Positions 1 through 11,146 of a stretch of 64,000 bases of DNA are shown piece by piece. Source of the DNA: Silene latifolia (lineage: Eukaryota; Streptophyta; Magnoliopsida; Caryophyllales; Caryophyllaceae); the NCBI RefSeq assembly GCF_048544455.1, contig NC_133532.1, forward strand, positions 87,623,156 to 87,687,155, in the 5' to 3' direction. A program made the translations under genes and the position numbers. How positions within the stretch are numbered: position 1 is the stretch's first letter; each line of letters opens with the position of its first letter. Under the pieces are notes generated by a model that worked only from the letters and a program-made list of their open reading frames with translations, searched no databases and was not told the origin of the DNA.

Positions 1-2
1 AT

Positions 3-1066
3 GGATTTACTCGATCGGTCGAGGAACCATGTCTATATATCAAGTCGAGTGGGAGTAAGATTATCTTCCTAATATTGTATGTTGATGACATACTACTGAT
101 TGGGAATGACATACCTCTCTTAACTTCGGTAAAAGTATGGTTGAAGAACCATTTCCAGATGAAAGATCTGGGTGAGGCACAAAGAATTTTGGGCATCCGT
201 ATCCATCGAGATAGATCACGTCGGATGTTATCTCTCAGTCAGGAGTCTTATATAGACAAGATTCTAGAGAGATTCAGCATGACTAACTCCAAAAAGGGGT
301 TTCTTCCTATGGCTCCAGGGGTGCATTTGAGCAAGTCTCAGGCACCAGAGACACCGGAAGAGAAAGAGCGCATGACCCGGATACCTTATGCTTCGGCTAT
401 AGGATCAATAATGTATGCCATGATATGCACACGTCCGGACGTGGCATATGCATTGAGTATGACAAGTCGATTCCAACAGCATCCAGGTGAATCACATTGG
501 ATGGCTGTCAAAAACATTCTTAAGTACCTACGGAGGACTAAAGATTGGGCATTGACTTATGGAGGCGATCAAAAGCTATGCGCAACCGATTCTGCAGATG
601 CTAGCTTCCAAACGGATCGAGATGACTCAAAATCTCGGTCTGGATTCGTTTTTACTCATAATGGCGCTGCATCAATTTGGAAGAGTTCCAACCAAAGTGT
701 TACAAAGAGATTCTACGACCGAGTCCGAGTACTATGCCGCGTCTCTAAGGCGCAAAGGAAGCGATATGGATGCGTCAATTCTTACAAGGACTATCTGTAG
801 TGCCTAGTTCGAATGACCCGATCACCATCTATTGTGACAATAGAGGTGCCATCTTCCAGGCTAAGGAGCCTAAGTCTAGCAACAAGTCTAGACATGTACA
901 ACGGAAAGCTCATTTAATCCGAGATTACGTGGAGCAAAAGGAGGTAGTGATAGAAAAGATTGCTACAGATGATAATATAGCAGATCCTCTCACTAAACCA
1001 TTACGACAAGATAAGCATGAAGGGCATGTTAATTCCATGGGAATTAAACGTGTTCCTGAGTTGTAG
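3..1066 (+). pseudogene. pol: Ty1/copia pol fragment: reverse transcriptase C-terminal half and RNase H
   Basis: This is the 3' end of a copia polyprotein; the rest lies left of the window. The frame is already open at base 3. The RT active-site motif YVDD with LLIGND follows at about 78-110. RT-connection sequence continues to about 590, and RNase H motifs follow (SRSGFVF, WKSSNQSVT, then STTESEYYA, CDNRGAIFQAKEP, ADPLTKPL). The RNase H part moves from frame 3 to frame 1 near 705 and to frame 2 near 765, so at least two indels break it. The end around NSMGIKR is typical of plant copia pol C-termini. The product would have copied element RNA into cDNA inside virus-like particles. Family assignment is firm; the lineage within copia is not resolved. 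The fragment lies in the same orientation as the LTR that follows. Confidence 0.93.
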
Positions 1067-1922
1067 TACTCTTTTATGGATTAGATTCATTTTCTTGTGT
1101 ACTCTATACAACATTATAGTTTTGATATTTATATATTTTGTTTTTCATGTGGAGTTTTACGACAATTTTTGAACACCACAAAGTGAACTGAACAAACATT
1201 ATATTTTGGTCCTTAATTGCCCACGTGAGCTGATAACTCTGGCAATTATTTTGTGACGTTGGTTGATGGTGGGTTCAACGAGCCATAAGTCAAATGGTTG
1301 ACTGATCAATCACAGAGGCGAGTTATACGGATATCTCGTAGGACACAATTGTGACAACGACGTGGAGTCCTAAATGTTTTATAACATTCGGTGCCAGGTC
1401 GTGGATAGGACCTCCATGGTGATCCTAAGAGTCGATTCTTTTGACTATCGACTGTCTCTTGAGATTAAGGCAGATTTTGGGTGACTTTGGTTTCTTTCTC
1501 ACGGTCATCCGTAAGGGGGCCAAGTAGATTTTTTTTCGGTCATTTCATGCTTTGTGCTTAGATCGGGCGAGTCGAGTTGAAGGAAATATTCAGCCTTTAT
1601 CGGGTACTCGATATTTCTCGGGGCCACTCGAGGAGTCAGAATCGAAATGCATGGCCATGCTCGAATACGAATTCGTTTTATCAGTTAAGTTACTCTCTAG
1701 TCGGGGAAACCACTCTTGATACAGATCGATTGTAAAATACGACCTTTGCGGATCCGGATCTGTAAATTGTTTTACATTGAGTGGGAGAAATTTTAAATGG
1801 ATATGAGAATCGGTTATCGCACATACACTTGTACGGACAAGTGGGAGTTTGTTGGAGCCGGTGTCCTCCAGTTAGTGCGGATAACGTTATTGCACGTACA
1901 CTTGTACGGACAAGTGGGAGCT
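1067..1922 (+). other. copia 3' untranslated region with duplicated polypurine-tract segment
   Basis: No reading frame of interest is seen between the pol stop and the LTR. Near the 3' end a segment of about 62 bp is present twice with a 73-bp offset (about 1819-1879 and 1892-1953). Each copy contains the purine run AAGTGGGAG followed by TTGTTGG, the expected polypurine tract plus LTR start. The element therefore offers two candidate plus-strand priming sites, at 1841-1847 and 1914-1920. Confidence 0.6.
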
Positions 1923-2900
1923 TGTTGGGGCTGGTATCCTTCACAGTTAGTGCAATGACATATAAATCTCTAAAAAGGATCAAAGGGTATACTTTTGTAT
2001 TATTATCAGTTGGTCCACGTTTATCAATAACGGTTGGCTTGCTAGATAAGTTTGACGTTATTGTCATACTGATGGCGGTGATCAACTGGTCCCTAAAAGT
2101 CACACCTATAGGATACGTTTGAGAGATGTGACGGTATGAAAATACAGTCATGTTGATGCCTAATTTGACTAAGCAGTTTGTCGGAGTTATTGACTAATAA
2201 TTAGTCAAACGCGATGTTGAGATAATTATTTAATACGGATTAAATAATACTGGCTAAGGTGAATTAAGCGGTTAATTCGTAAATTAAATATAAATGATTA
2301 TGTTTAATTAATGTATATTGAATTAATTAATTATACAATATTGTCATTGTCGAACAAGTATTAATATGTTGACTAATTCATGTTACTAGTCGATATTGTT
2401 AATAACCGATAACGGATGACGATTTATAATTAAAAACCCGTCATATACATTTAGCGATTCAAGTCGGACCACGAGTTAAATAAGGAGAAAGTGGAAAGCC
2501 CACTCCCTCCCTAGCAAACACACGGATCGAATGAACAAAAGGAGAGCCTCTCTCCTTTTGACCTAATTATTGTCATTTGCACAAAAATTAGGGTATTGGA
2601 GGCATTCTCTCTGAAATTCTAGATCTCACATCAAAACTCACAAAAAGGCTCTCTCAATATTACAAGGCAATTAGAGAGTAATGTCTAGCACAAGGGGCAT
2701 AGTCTCAGACGATCTTGGGTGCAACGATTAGGAGGAAATCTATATTGATTTCTGTTCTTAGGCCGAAATTCACAGGACCCGAGGTTGATTCTTGTTCCTT
2801 TATCGTTTTCTCTTGTTTTTCGTTTATGACAATTAATCACATGATAAAATTACGTTATAGTCCTTAATTTTAAGGGGTTTTATACGGATATTATCCCACA
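1923..2900 (+). repeat. 3' LTR of the copia element
   Basis: The repeat begins TGTTGGGG directly after the second polypurine tract and ends ATCCCACA, with TG...CA ends. The right border is supported by sequence homology: from 2901 onward the DNA is the 3' untranslated region of element A and matches the reverse complement of element B around 15950-16100. The left border could instead be 1850, at the first duplicated tract. The partner 5' LTR and the left target duplication are outside the window, so the termini are inferred. Confidence 0.65.
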
Positions 2901-3166
2901 CGACTAAGATGGTCAGTCGATCGACTGAAATAGCTGATGTAACTTCCTGATTTCGTCTAATTAGCTCAATAAATTGAGCTATCAAGGTCTATAAACCTGC
3001 AACTACACACAATAACGCGCCCAAAATTGCGCAAAACCCAAAGCAATAGTCTAAAATGTATAAAATCCTAAGCAAACTTAAAAGAGCGAAGTCTCGCGCA
3101 CACAAAACTATAAAAAGAGTTTAACGAAAGCAATAAAAACAATGTTTTAGAAAAGCATTCGATCAA
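2901..3166 (-). other. Element A 3' untranslated segment, cut by the copia insertion
   Basis: This matches the region just after the gag-pro stop of element B (about 15948-16110, reverse complement). It holds a GTCGATCGAC palindrome at about 2917-2926. The left border falls inside what was a neighbouring palindrome, because only the CGAC half remains at 2901. No coding potential is seen. Confidence 0.7.
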
Positions 3167-6100
3167 CTAATAGCTGATCAAGAACGGCCACGGAATGGCC
3201 CACTTGGTCGGCTTCTGGCTACTAGAGGTAGCCTCAACAATGCTCATCTTCTCAGCTGCACTCTTCTCAACTCCGACCTCCGCTGAACTCAACGGATCAA
3301 CATCGTCATCATCCTCCCAAGCAATGACCTCTTCTGGCTCATCAAAGTCCAAGTCAGACTCCCTCACTTTGACTGGCTCATCTTCAAGCTCCTCATCAGT
3401 GCCATAGCTAAGACATCCTAGGCCGCCTCTTGAGACGATTGGCTCCCTCACAGTGGAGCAACAGGCGCTCTTCCTTCCCAAACCTCTCTGCGATATCGAA
3501 AATAGACAAATCTTCCTCCAATTTGCTCCCAATCTGGGGCGGAGGGGTTATAACAGGAATAGGTGTAGAGACAGGCATATCAGAAAGCACAAAATATGAT
3601 TTCTTTTCAGAAACCGTATGACAAGTTATTGGCCACATGGGGGCTTTCTTCTTAGCTGTTTGGGCAACGACAATAGAATGCTTTCCTACCTTGAAGGTCA
3701 AAGTCCCTGAACCAACATCTATAACTGCACCAGCAGTGTGCAGAAATGGTCTACCCAATATAATAGGAATGTGGGCATCCTCGGGCATATCTAGTACAAC
3801 GAAGTCAACAGGGAAGAAAAACTTTCCTATTTGCACAGGAATGTCCTCTAAGACTCCTATAGGCTGGACCGCAGAACGATCAGCCATCTGTACTATCATG
3901 TCGGTGACTACAAACCTAGTCAATTTCAATTTCCTAGCTAGACTCAAAGGCATAACGCTAATGCTAGCTCCTAAGTCACATAATGCCTTCTCAATTGAGA
4001 AGGTACCAATATTACAAGGAACGGAGAAGCTACCTGGGTCAGCTAATTTATGTGGTGCAGTATGGGTTAAATAAGAGCATGACTCTTCAGTGAGTACGAC
4101 AGTATGCATAGTTTCAAGTGACTTCTTCTTAGACAAAAGTTGTTTCATAAACTTCATGTAAGCAGGCACTTGATTAACTAATTCGAGAAAAGGAACTTGT
4201 ACATTTAAGCTACGAATAACATTTTCAAACTTATTAAACGATACCTGTTCCTTCGTCGGCACCAATCTCTCTGGATAAGGGGTTGTAAGAAGTAACTTAG
4301 CCCTCTCCTCTAAATCTCTCATGCCGGCATCGGTGGACTTAGGCTGAAAGTCCACAACCTTCTCCTTGTTGTAGCTTGACCCTTCTTCAGACCGTCTCAA
4401 ATGTGAACCATTAATCGACAAAGGGTCGTGCTTGAACCGGAACCGAACCCACCCATCGATTTGGGTCTTGCCTCAATATTTTCGGGCGATCGTACCCTCG
4501 AAAGAAGTGGTCCCTTAAGTTATCGGGCATTGGAGGACGAAAAGAATCACCTTCAGCAGCGCTGTCAGTCGATCGACCAGATTGGTCAGTCAATCGACTA
4601 ACTTCTACCGGAACAGTAGCTACTGTTTGTCGCGGACTGGTCGATCGACTGGGTATGTCAGTCGATCGACTGACATACCTGCTGATCGTCTTTTTATTGT
4701 TTTTATTTGTCACTGCTTTCTTCTTGCTTGGTTCCGCCTCATCTTTTTCAGTGACATCCTCGACCATAGCAGGCCCCTCAAGGGTAGACCCACTCCTCAA
4801 AGTAATTGCATTTAAGGTCTCCTTTTGATCAGTTTAAGTCGGTAGATGTCCCGGAGCTCGAGTTGTATTCTTGCTAGCCAATTGAGCAATTTGGCTCTCC
4901 AACATCTTCATACCGGCCTCTCTAGCTTGAGACTCCTTCAGCAGCAAATTCTTCAACTCATTGAAATCAGAACTTTGGGATTGTTGCTGCTGCAGTGGGA
5001 CGTACGGAGGCTTTTGGAACTGTTGTTGCTTATGAGGGGGCACATAATTCTGCTGCTGCTGCTGCTGTGGAGGTTGAGTCGGATTCAAGACATTTTGGCT
5101 GCTCCACCTCAAGTTTGGATGGACATTCGACTCATAGTAAGTGTTTGTCTGCCTATAATGTTGAAAGGCAGCACAAGACTCAAAGGAACTAGGACAATTG
5201 TCTGAAACATGTTCCTTAGCTCCACATCTTTTACAGACGAAAGGACCGTCTGAAACAACATTTACATGGTAAATCCCTCCTTTTGAAGCTCCTCCCAACT
5301 CGTACTTATCAAATCTCGCCGTGAGAGCTTCTAATGCAGCTACAGAAAGAGATTCAGCAGCTCTCCTTTGATTTCCCCTGGAATTACCATACTCAGCTTT
5401 ATGGGTGGCCAAAGTCATCAATAATCTTCCACCCCTTAGTCTCTCCCATGTTCTCCTGGAATCTGCCACTGGCTGCCGCATCCAGGATAGCCCTCTGATC
5501 GTCACAGAGCCCATTATAGAACTGATTGCATAGGCTCCATTTCTCAAACCCATGATGCGGAATGGTTCGCACCAGCTTCTTGAAACGGACCCATGCCTCG
5601 TGAAAGTTCTCATCAGGACCCTGTTTAAAGCTCGTGATTTGAGCTCTAATAGCATTCGTCTTCGAGGCAGAGAAGTACTTCTTATAAAACGCCAAGGCCA
5701 GTGAATTCCAGTCGGTGATCCCATTAGTAGCTCGATCCAGGTCTCTGTAGCACTCCCTTGCAGCATCTCGGAGTGAGAATATAAACATAGTCTCCTTTAC
5801 CTGGTCCTGGGTCACACCGGTCGGCGGGGGTATAGAACAACAATAGTCAATAAATATCTCCATATGCTTGGTTGCATCTTCATTTGCAGCTCCCCCGAAT
5901 TGGTTTCTCTCAACCAAGTTGATATAAGAAGGCTTCGGTTCAAATTTTCTATCAGCTCCCGGTAATTCGAACCCCTTATATAGATTTGCAGCTGTCGGTT
6001 CCGAGTGACTTGCTATAGTTGCTTCTTCGGCCATCTCTAGAAAATCTGGAGAAGTGACGGTCTCAGCTGATGAAGTAGAAATAGGAGATGAAGGTGGATC

Positions 6101-6250
6101 CTCCTCGAACAGCTCGTTCTCGTAGTAACTAGACAGAGTACTCAGCTCTTCCTCTGTCGGCAATACCCTAGATGATCGTCTCAACTCGCGCAAAGTCTTC
6201 TCAATCTCAGGATTGAACGGTAGTAATTCACCACCCTGTGATCTGCGCAT
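3167..6250 (-). pseudogene. gag-pro: Element A gag-pro polyprotein, broken
   Basis: The start at 6250 encodes MRRSQGGELLPFNPEIEKT, the same start as in element B. A retrotransposon Gag domain (LRDAARECYRDLDRA, LALAFYKKYFSASKT) lies at about 5850-5480. The zinc knuckle CKRCGAKEHVSDNC (C-X2-C-X4-H-X4-C) lies at about 5190-5236, followed by a glutamine-rich stretch. The aspartic protease has the core CDLGASISVMP at about 3950-3985 and the flap-distal motif IILGRPFLHTAG near 3740-3780. An acidic tail and WAIPWPFLI end the protein. Frame changes near 5440, 4430 and 3480 and a stop near 4831 break it. No RT, RNase H or integrase follows. The normal products would be capsid/nucleocapsid and the maturation protease. 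The DLGAS active site is the usual variant in Athila-like proteases. Confidence 0.88.
4565..4676 (-). repeat. TCGATCGA palindrome pairs inside the gag-pro coding linker of element A
   Basis: Palindrome centres fall at 4572/4573 and 4593/4594 (the second is TCAATCGA), and at 4644/4645 and 4665/4666. Each pair is exactly 21 bp apart. The array lies between the zinc knuckle and the protease and is translated as SRSTD / RLTD-like residues. Confidence 0.9.
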
Positions 6251-6354
6251 AAGAAGAAACTACAAAAAGAATATGAGAATAGTTTAAGGAACGAATGTCC
6301 CTTAAACTAAGAAACAGACTAAAATAAAAACAACTAAAAATTAGAACAATTGTC

Positions 6355-6372
6355 TCCCCAGAAACGGCGCCA
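6355..6372 (-). promoter_or_regulatory. Element A primer-binding site (tRNA-Asp type)
   Basis: On the minus strand the sequence is TGGCGCCGTTTCTGGGGA. This is the complement of the 3' end of plant tRNA-Asp with two mismatches, placed 5 bases after the LTR end, as expected for minus-strand cDNA priming. Confidence 0.85.
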
Positions 6373-6377
6373 AAATT

Positions 6378-7880
6378 TGATGCCCGTCGTTGTGTGCACC
6401 AAAGATAAAATTTATAAATCCAACTACAACTATAGATAGCGGTAGCAGGGTCGAACCGCAGAGAGGCAGATGTAATTATTAGTTGTCTAAATTCAGTCCA
6501 AGGTAACAATGATGTGGGGGTTTGATTGAATTGGTCTATAACTAATGAGCAATAAACTAAAGAAATGTATAAAATAAAAAATAAAAAAGGGTACTAAGAT
6601 TTTCGGTTCACTATAGTTTCGGCGGCAGCATACTAAGTAGGTCTAAATCAAACACATGAGGCGGGAAAACAAGAGGTCCTCTCGGTCCACTCTTAACAAG
6701 TAGCATCTTTCGATCTCGCTACGGGTCCCTAATATCACTAATACTGACTCTCGTCCTGAAAAGTGACTAATAACCTAAACTTTACCTATCTTTCGATTTC
6801 AGCATAGTTTAGTCATTTTAATTGGTAGCCGAACAACCTTCCCTATCTTTCGATCTAATGGGTCAGTCAATTACTAAGCATTCAACTAGTCGCGTGCACT
6901 CGATTCGTCAAATATAGAATTTAAATCAATTAAAACGAAGCAAAACCTCACGTGGCCAGTCGATCGACCAGGGAACCCAGTCGATCGACCGGCATGCGAT
7001 TCAGGCCATATTAATTCTAATGCCGCCTAACTACAGATTCCCTACATCCTAGCACGAATAAATTAGCTACTCATGATTATTACGAAAACAACAACAAGAT
7101 TGATGAAATAAACTACTGAATTCATGCTTGAATTAATAGAATAAAAGACTAGCATAAAACGATAATTATGGCTTCGGGAGATCTAACATGCAATCCTATA
7201 CTACGAATGGAAGCAACAAATTGAATAATAAAATAGAAGAATACCGTGTAAAGGATTTGTAAAGGGAAGATCAGAACCGAATGCAAAAACCGAAACTTTA
7301 TTAAAGAACGAACTAAACTATGAATGTTGAATTGTATTTCGAACTTGAATGATAAAACCTAGATGCAAACTGAATGACTATTCTGGAAACCTAGCTTACG
7401 TTATATAGAAAACAACGTAGTTCTTATTTCCAAAACCTAACTACTATGGGCTTGCTATTCCTCGTTCTATTAATTCACGTCAAAGTAGCGGTGTGGTCGA
7501 TCGACCATGGTGAGCGGTCGATCGACTGGTAAGCTCTGAACAGTGACTCCTGGGAGTCGTGGTATGGTCGATCGACCATAGGTAGTGGTCGATCGACAGC
7601 TTTAGCTGATACTTAACTTCTAAATTCTCGTGGATTTGCCTTTCGGGCCTCGAAATGCGCACCAAGCTCGTTCCTTGAGTAAATACTTCACGTCAAATGC
7701 AGTGCAAGATAATCGGGGACGGATTTAGCTCAAAATCTACTCATTTCCGCATAAATCTGCAATATTACATAAAAATACGAAAGTAGACGAAATGGGGCAA
7801 ATAGTAGCATAAACTACACAAATGAGCTCTGAAATGCGTGTAAAATGGGGTGTAAAACATCATATTTAGGACACGCATCA
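6378..7880 (-). repeat. Element A 5' LTR
   Basis: On the minus strand it begins TGATGCGTGTCCTAAATATG and ends GGGCATCA. It aligns over its full length with the 1512-bp LTRs of element B. It is 1503 bp long. A TATA-like TATATAA lies on the minus strand at 7401-7407. Three GTCGATCGAC pairs occur, with centres 6963/6984, 7500/7521 and 7571/7592. All three have the 21-bp spacing. Confidence 0.9.
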
Positions 7881-8050
7881 TCATGCCTCACTCCCAACCT
7901 CTTCCTCAAGCCTTCACTCGACTCTCTCGCTAGTGCTCACGTATAGTTCTTTACCGCACGTGTTCTTTTATGTTATCATGTCCTTTATTATTCCTAAATG
8001 TTACATTAACTCCCCCTAAAAGAGAACTTCGTCCCAAAGTTCGCCACTCG
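7881..8050 (-). repeat. Element F 3' end: LTR remnant, polypurine tract and imperfect hairpin
   Basis: 7881-8005 ends in AATGTTACA on the plus strand, that is TGTAACATT on the minus strand, as an LTR start would. Next to it the purine tract (minus strand TTTTAGGGGGAG, plus 8011-8020) and the inverted repeat GAACTTCG/AAAGTTC (8024-8042) match the site found just before the 3' LTRs of H and L. The remaining LTR is cut off at 7880 by element A. Confidence 0.5.
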
Positions 8051-8414
8051 ATCTCTCGCAAGAAGAATTCTCTTTGTTCACTCGATCTAGGCGCATGGGT
8101 TAGAGTACAAGTCAAGCTCAACATTCATTCCCACTCTTATGGCTAAGGTCACTCTTATCATGCATAGTGTGTGACTCTAGGTATACGTTTGTAACTCATG
8201 ACTCCGTACATAACCATCGTAATACGATCGGGTACCTCGCCTATTGTGATTCAGTTTCTTCCATATTCCTTATTCCCGGCTAACTCATGTTGTGCATAAA
8301 TCATCTATCCTCGTATCATATTATCCCACTCTAGTCGCCACAAGACTCGATCATGTATAAAAGTCATAGAATTCTTACATATATTCGCCATTTACCGCAT
8401 AATTATTATCCTTA
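8051..8414. other. Non-coding 3' region of element F
   Basis: No convincing gene. It lies between the 3' hairpin of F and the solo LTR, and is continuous in style with 9193-9390 beyond that LTR. Confidence 0.4.
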
Positions 8415-8419
8415 CTAAG

Positions 8420-9187
8420 TGTTTTAGCAGGAATTCTCACAAAGATAATGTCCTGCCAGGGATGTAATTGCAGGACAATATAACTCAAAATAAGTAGCAT
8501 GACTAGTATGACAGATTGAATAAAGAACAAATACTAAAGTAAGACACAAAGATTTATACGATGAAAAACCCTGGGAATAAGGGAAAAACCCACAGGCACC
8601 AAGCCAAGAGGGATTATTACTATGATTTTAGGTATCCTGACGAGAAATGTGTATGTCAGGCAAGGAATAGAGTATGGCTGCTTAATAATAATGCTAAGTA
8701 GTTTATGATTACAAATATGGGAGTAAAAATGCAAGTGAGTAAGTAAGTGTCTTCTCTTTTCTTCTTCCTTGCTATTTATAGTGGCCTTGCAACGGTTCTT
8801 TGAGGTTGTTTTAGGCTTTCCTGGTAAATAGGCCTCGTGCCCTATTTACCCAGGAGTAGTTAGTTGACTCCAAGAGTTGGCCGCCATTATTTCTGCTGGG
8901 TTGACTGCATCAAAGTTGTTGTGGTTTTGTTGAATAAGTCTTCTGTGTAAATAGGAACTACTTTTGTGAACTTTAGATGTTGCCTGACGCGTTCTGGTTA
9001 TGCTTATCATGTGGCTTGGTGAGATATCCCTTCAGGCCTGGCCTAATAGATGCTTGACCTGTTTTTTCCTCCTGGGTGGTGCCTGATCAGGTGTTTGAAT
9101 GCCTTGTACTGAATGTCTTCCGTTCACGCTTAGCTTGGACATTGCCTGATTCTTGTCTGATCAGGCAGAGTAAATCTGGGCCCAACA
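8420..9187 (-). repeat. Solo LTR with perfect 5-bp target-site duplication
   Basis: The 768-bp block has TG...CA ends (plus strand TGTTTTAGCAGG ... GGGCCCAACA) and is flanked by CTAAG at 8415-8419 and 9188-9192. On the minus strand it starts TGTTGGGCCC. A TATAAATAG box lies on the minus strand at 8772-8780, which fixes the orientation. No internal region is present, so the element was reduced to a solo LTR by recombination between its two LTRs. The family (copia or gypsy) cannot be told from the LTR alone. It carries the palindrome CCTGATCAGG and a related CTGATCAGGC. Confidence 0.88.
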
Positions 9188-9192
9188 CTAAG

Positions 9193-9390
9193 CATGTTAG
9201 GTCTCATCCATCGGCTAAACATATTTCATGTTACAACATATAAAACGGCAAATAACATTGTAAACAACTCATTCCAGTTTATTCGTTAAGGATTTCTACG
9301 TTCATGCAACTATTAGGAGGTCGGTAGGGTCACAAAACGAAAATACTAAGTCCATGTCGGTTCAAAACTATCAAAACAGAAACAAAACAG
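9193..9390. other. Non-coding 3' region of element F (continued)
   Basis: AT-rich DNA without a gene; it resumes the element F sequence after the solo LTR. Confidence 0.4.
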
Positions 9391-9393
9391 TCC

Positions 9394-9585
9394 GCTCGGT
9401 CAAGTGGAGACTTACTCGGTCAAGTGACGATTTCACTCAATCGAGTGAGAGTGTCACTCGGTCGAGTGTGTGTTTTTACAAAAGGTTCCCACGGTCTGTT
9501 TTCGGCACACTCGATCGAGTGGGATGGGGCACTCGTTGAGTGGACCGCCACTCGGTCGAGTGAAGACGGCACTCGACTGAGTGTC
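9394..9585. repeat. CACTCGGTCGAGTG array downstream of the ORF1-like gene of F
   Basis: Palindrome centres are at 9399, 9419, 9440, 9461, then 9514, 9535, 9555 and 9576. Successive distances are 20, 21 and 21, a gap of 53, then 21, 20 and 21. Individual units vary (CTCAATCGAG, CTCGATCGAG, CTCGACTGAG) but keep the inverted-repeat shape. Confidence 0.9.
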
Positions 9586-9800
9586 ACCTGATAGTCCTAA
9601 AATCCGGTCATTTATGGTCTCTAAACTTACCTATGGTCAATCATACTTGCAAAAGAGTCTCAATGGTGATCATAGCATCATCCCACCACACAACATCTAC
9701 TAGGTTTTGGCCTTATGGCCGAGTTTACAATGCAAGAAAAGAAAATTGTCGAGACTCAACCGACATAAGGTCACGCAAGTTTCCACATGAGTAGATAAAA

Positions 9801-11146
9801 CTAAGAAGATGACTTTATCCTCTTTACAAGCCTCTTCACCCACCGAACCAGGGCTCCTTGGTTGTTTACTGGTGACTCCTCCCTTTCCGTGCTAAGATCT
9901 TCACTCCTTGTATCTCCCGAGATGTCCATCGTCGCGTCTTCTACAATTGCGTTGACGTAGCGGCCATGATACTCCATAAGTCCTGGAGCCCAGCTAGATG
10001 CCCCACCTCCACTCCCGCTTCCATAGAAAACATTGCTCCCACCCTCGTGAGAGACACCTCCCATTTCCTCATGGTACAAACTATCCACATTACCTTGGTA
10101 ATCACCACCCATATTCTCTTGGTAGCCTCCACTTTGGTGTGTATCATTAATGAAACTCTCGGTGGTATAATGCGGTCCCGCCCAAGGACCAAGCAAGTGT
10201 CTGTCGTCGTAAGGAATCCTGTGACCCCAATCCAAGGGTTGAATACCACAGGCTTTGAATACCCCGGAAGTGTCCCCATCCCCGGTCCAAAAACTAGGGC
10301 GTTCGGTCAGCCTTACCCCTTGGTTATATATGAACTCATGCATATCTCTTAGAACCAAGGAGTTGTTCACTCTCTCAACTAGGTCCGCCATGGGATATTG
10401 GTGACCATAAGCCGGCGGTGGCTGGTTATATCCTCCGGTGAAGGAGGGCATGTGCATGGAGTGTCAGAGAGGGTCATGGTGCGGTGAAGGCTCGTGCATG
10501 AAAGAAGAGGACGAGACGTAAGTGGATTGTCTAGGGCGATCAAAGGGCGGCGAGGGCATGGGCACACAGAAGGATGATAGGGCATGTGGAGAAGTCCTAT
10601 GAGGATTGGAAATGAGTTGCGGGGTTGGTTCCCCTCGTACCGCTTCACCATTAAGAGTGAAAGTAAGACTTTCGAGAATGAAGTAGGATCGGGCCGGAGG
10701 GCGAGGTGGGGCTAGTTCGGGTAAGTGAGAGGTTTCGGGTAATCTCCCGTTTGCGAAAGCTTAATGTATAAGTCCCTGTTCACTCTCCACGAGTGCCCCT
10801 TTTTGTCTTTCCTATCCACAACCCAAAACATGCCTTTCATGTAGGCAATGTCGAAGTATGGCACCTCTATACTCATGGGTCTATCAATTACCCCCAGTTC
10901 ATAACCCAAGAGGTTCTTGGCTAGTCTAGTCACTAGGGCACCACAATCAAAGGAGCATTTGTCGGACATGGTCATCCTTTCAAATGCTAAGCAACCATAG
11001 ACACGGGGCTAAAGTAAAAATGCCTCTCATAGTATGGATTGAGGTAGGAGCTTAGAAGTAGTACTTCCGAGGAGTTAAGTTTACTAGGGTCCTTTCTTCC
11101 GTAAAGGAGGTTGGTCAATAAGCGAAGGAAAATTTTCAAAACAGGG
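9801..11146 (-). pseudogene. Element F ORF1-like gene, C-terminal part (split by element B)
   Basis: On the minus strand the frame entering at 11146 directly continues the fragment that ends at 19571 and resembles the element G gene (LLYGR, then S-YLNP, then ER-FY). A stop near 11000 and frame changes near 10975 and 10730 follow. The next block contains PYFDIAYMKGMFWVVDRK, and then a proline-rich stretch interrupted by a stop near 10467. The last open block (10457-9801, 218 residues) is rich in glycine, glutamine and tyrosine and ends in a basic VKRLVKRIKSSS tail. The family is that of the Athila ORF1-like proteins, of unknown biochemical role. The long low-complexity C-terminus has no recognisable enzyme motif. 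Confidence 0.7.
11142..11146 (+). repeat. Left target-site duplication of element B (CAGGG)
   Basis: CAGGG here and at 19566-19570 flanks the TG...CA ends of element B exactly. Confidence 0.95.

Larger units (their letters stand above)
2901..7880 (-). mobile_element. Element A: Athila-type gypsy retrotransposon carrying Gag-protease only (partial)
   Basis: Read on the minus strand the order is 5' LTR (6378-7880), tRNA-Asp-type primer site (6355-6372), gag-pro (6250-3167), then 3' untranslated DNA that stops at 2901 where the copia element has inserted. The remainder and the other LTR are off the left edge. Element B (11147-19565) is a full-length relative in the opposite orientation and shows that no RT or integrase is expected downstream of protease. 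A lies in the terminal part of element F; the candidate right-hand target duplication is TCATG at 7881-7885. Confidence 0.85.

Noticed and set aside
1690..2151. 153-codon minus-strand frame in the copia 3' region
   Set aside because: It overlaps the duplicated polypurine tract and LTR border, has no recognisable motif, and lies opposite to the element; chance frame.
8420..9187. MITE or other DNA transposon, because of TSD and moderate length
   Set aside because: Ends are TG...CA without terminal inverted repeats longer than a few bases, the TSD is 5 bp, and a TATA box lies inside; a solo LTR fits better.
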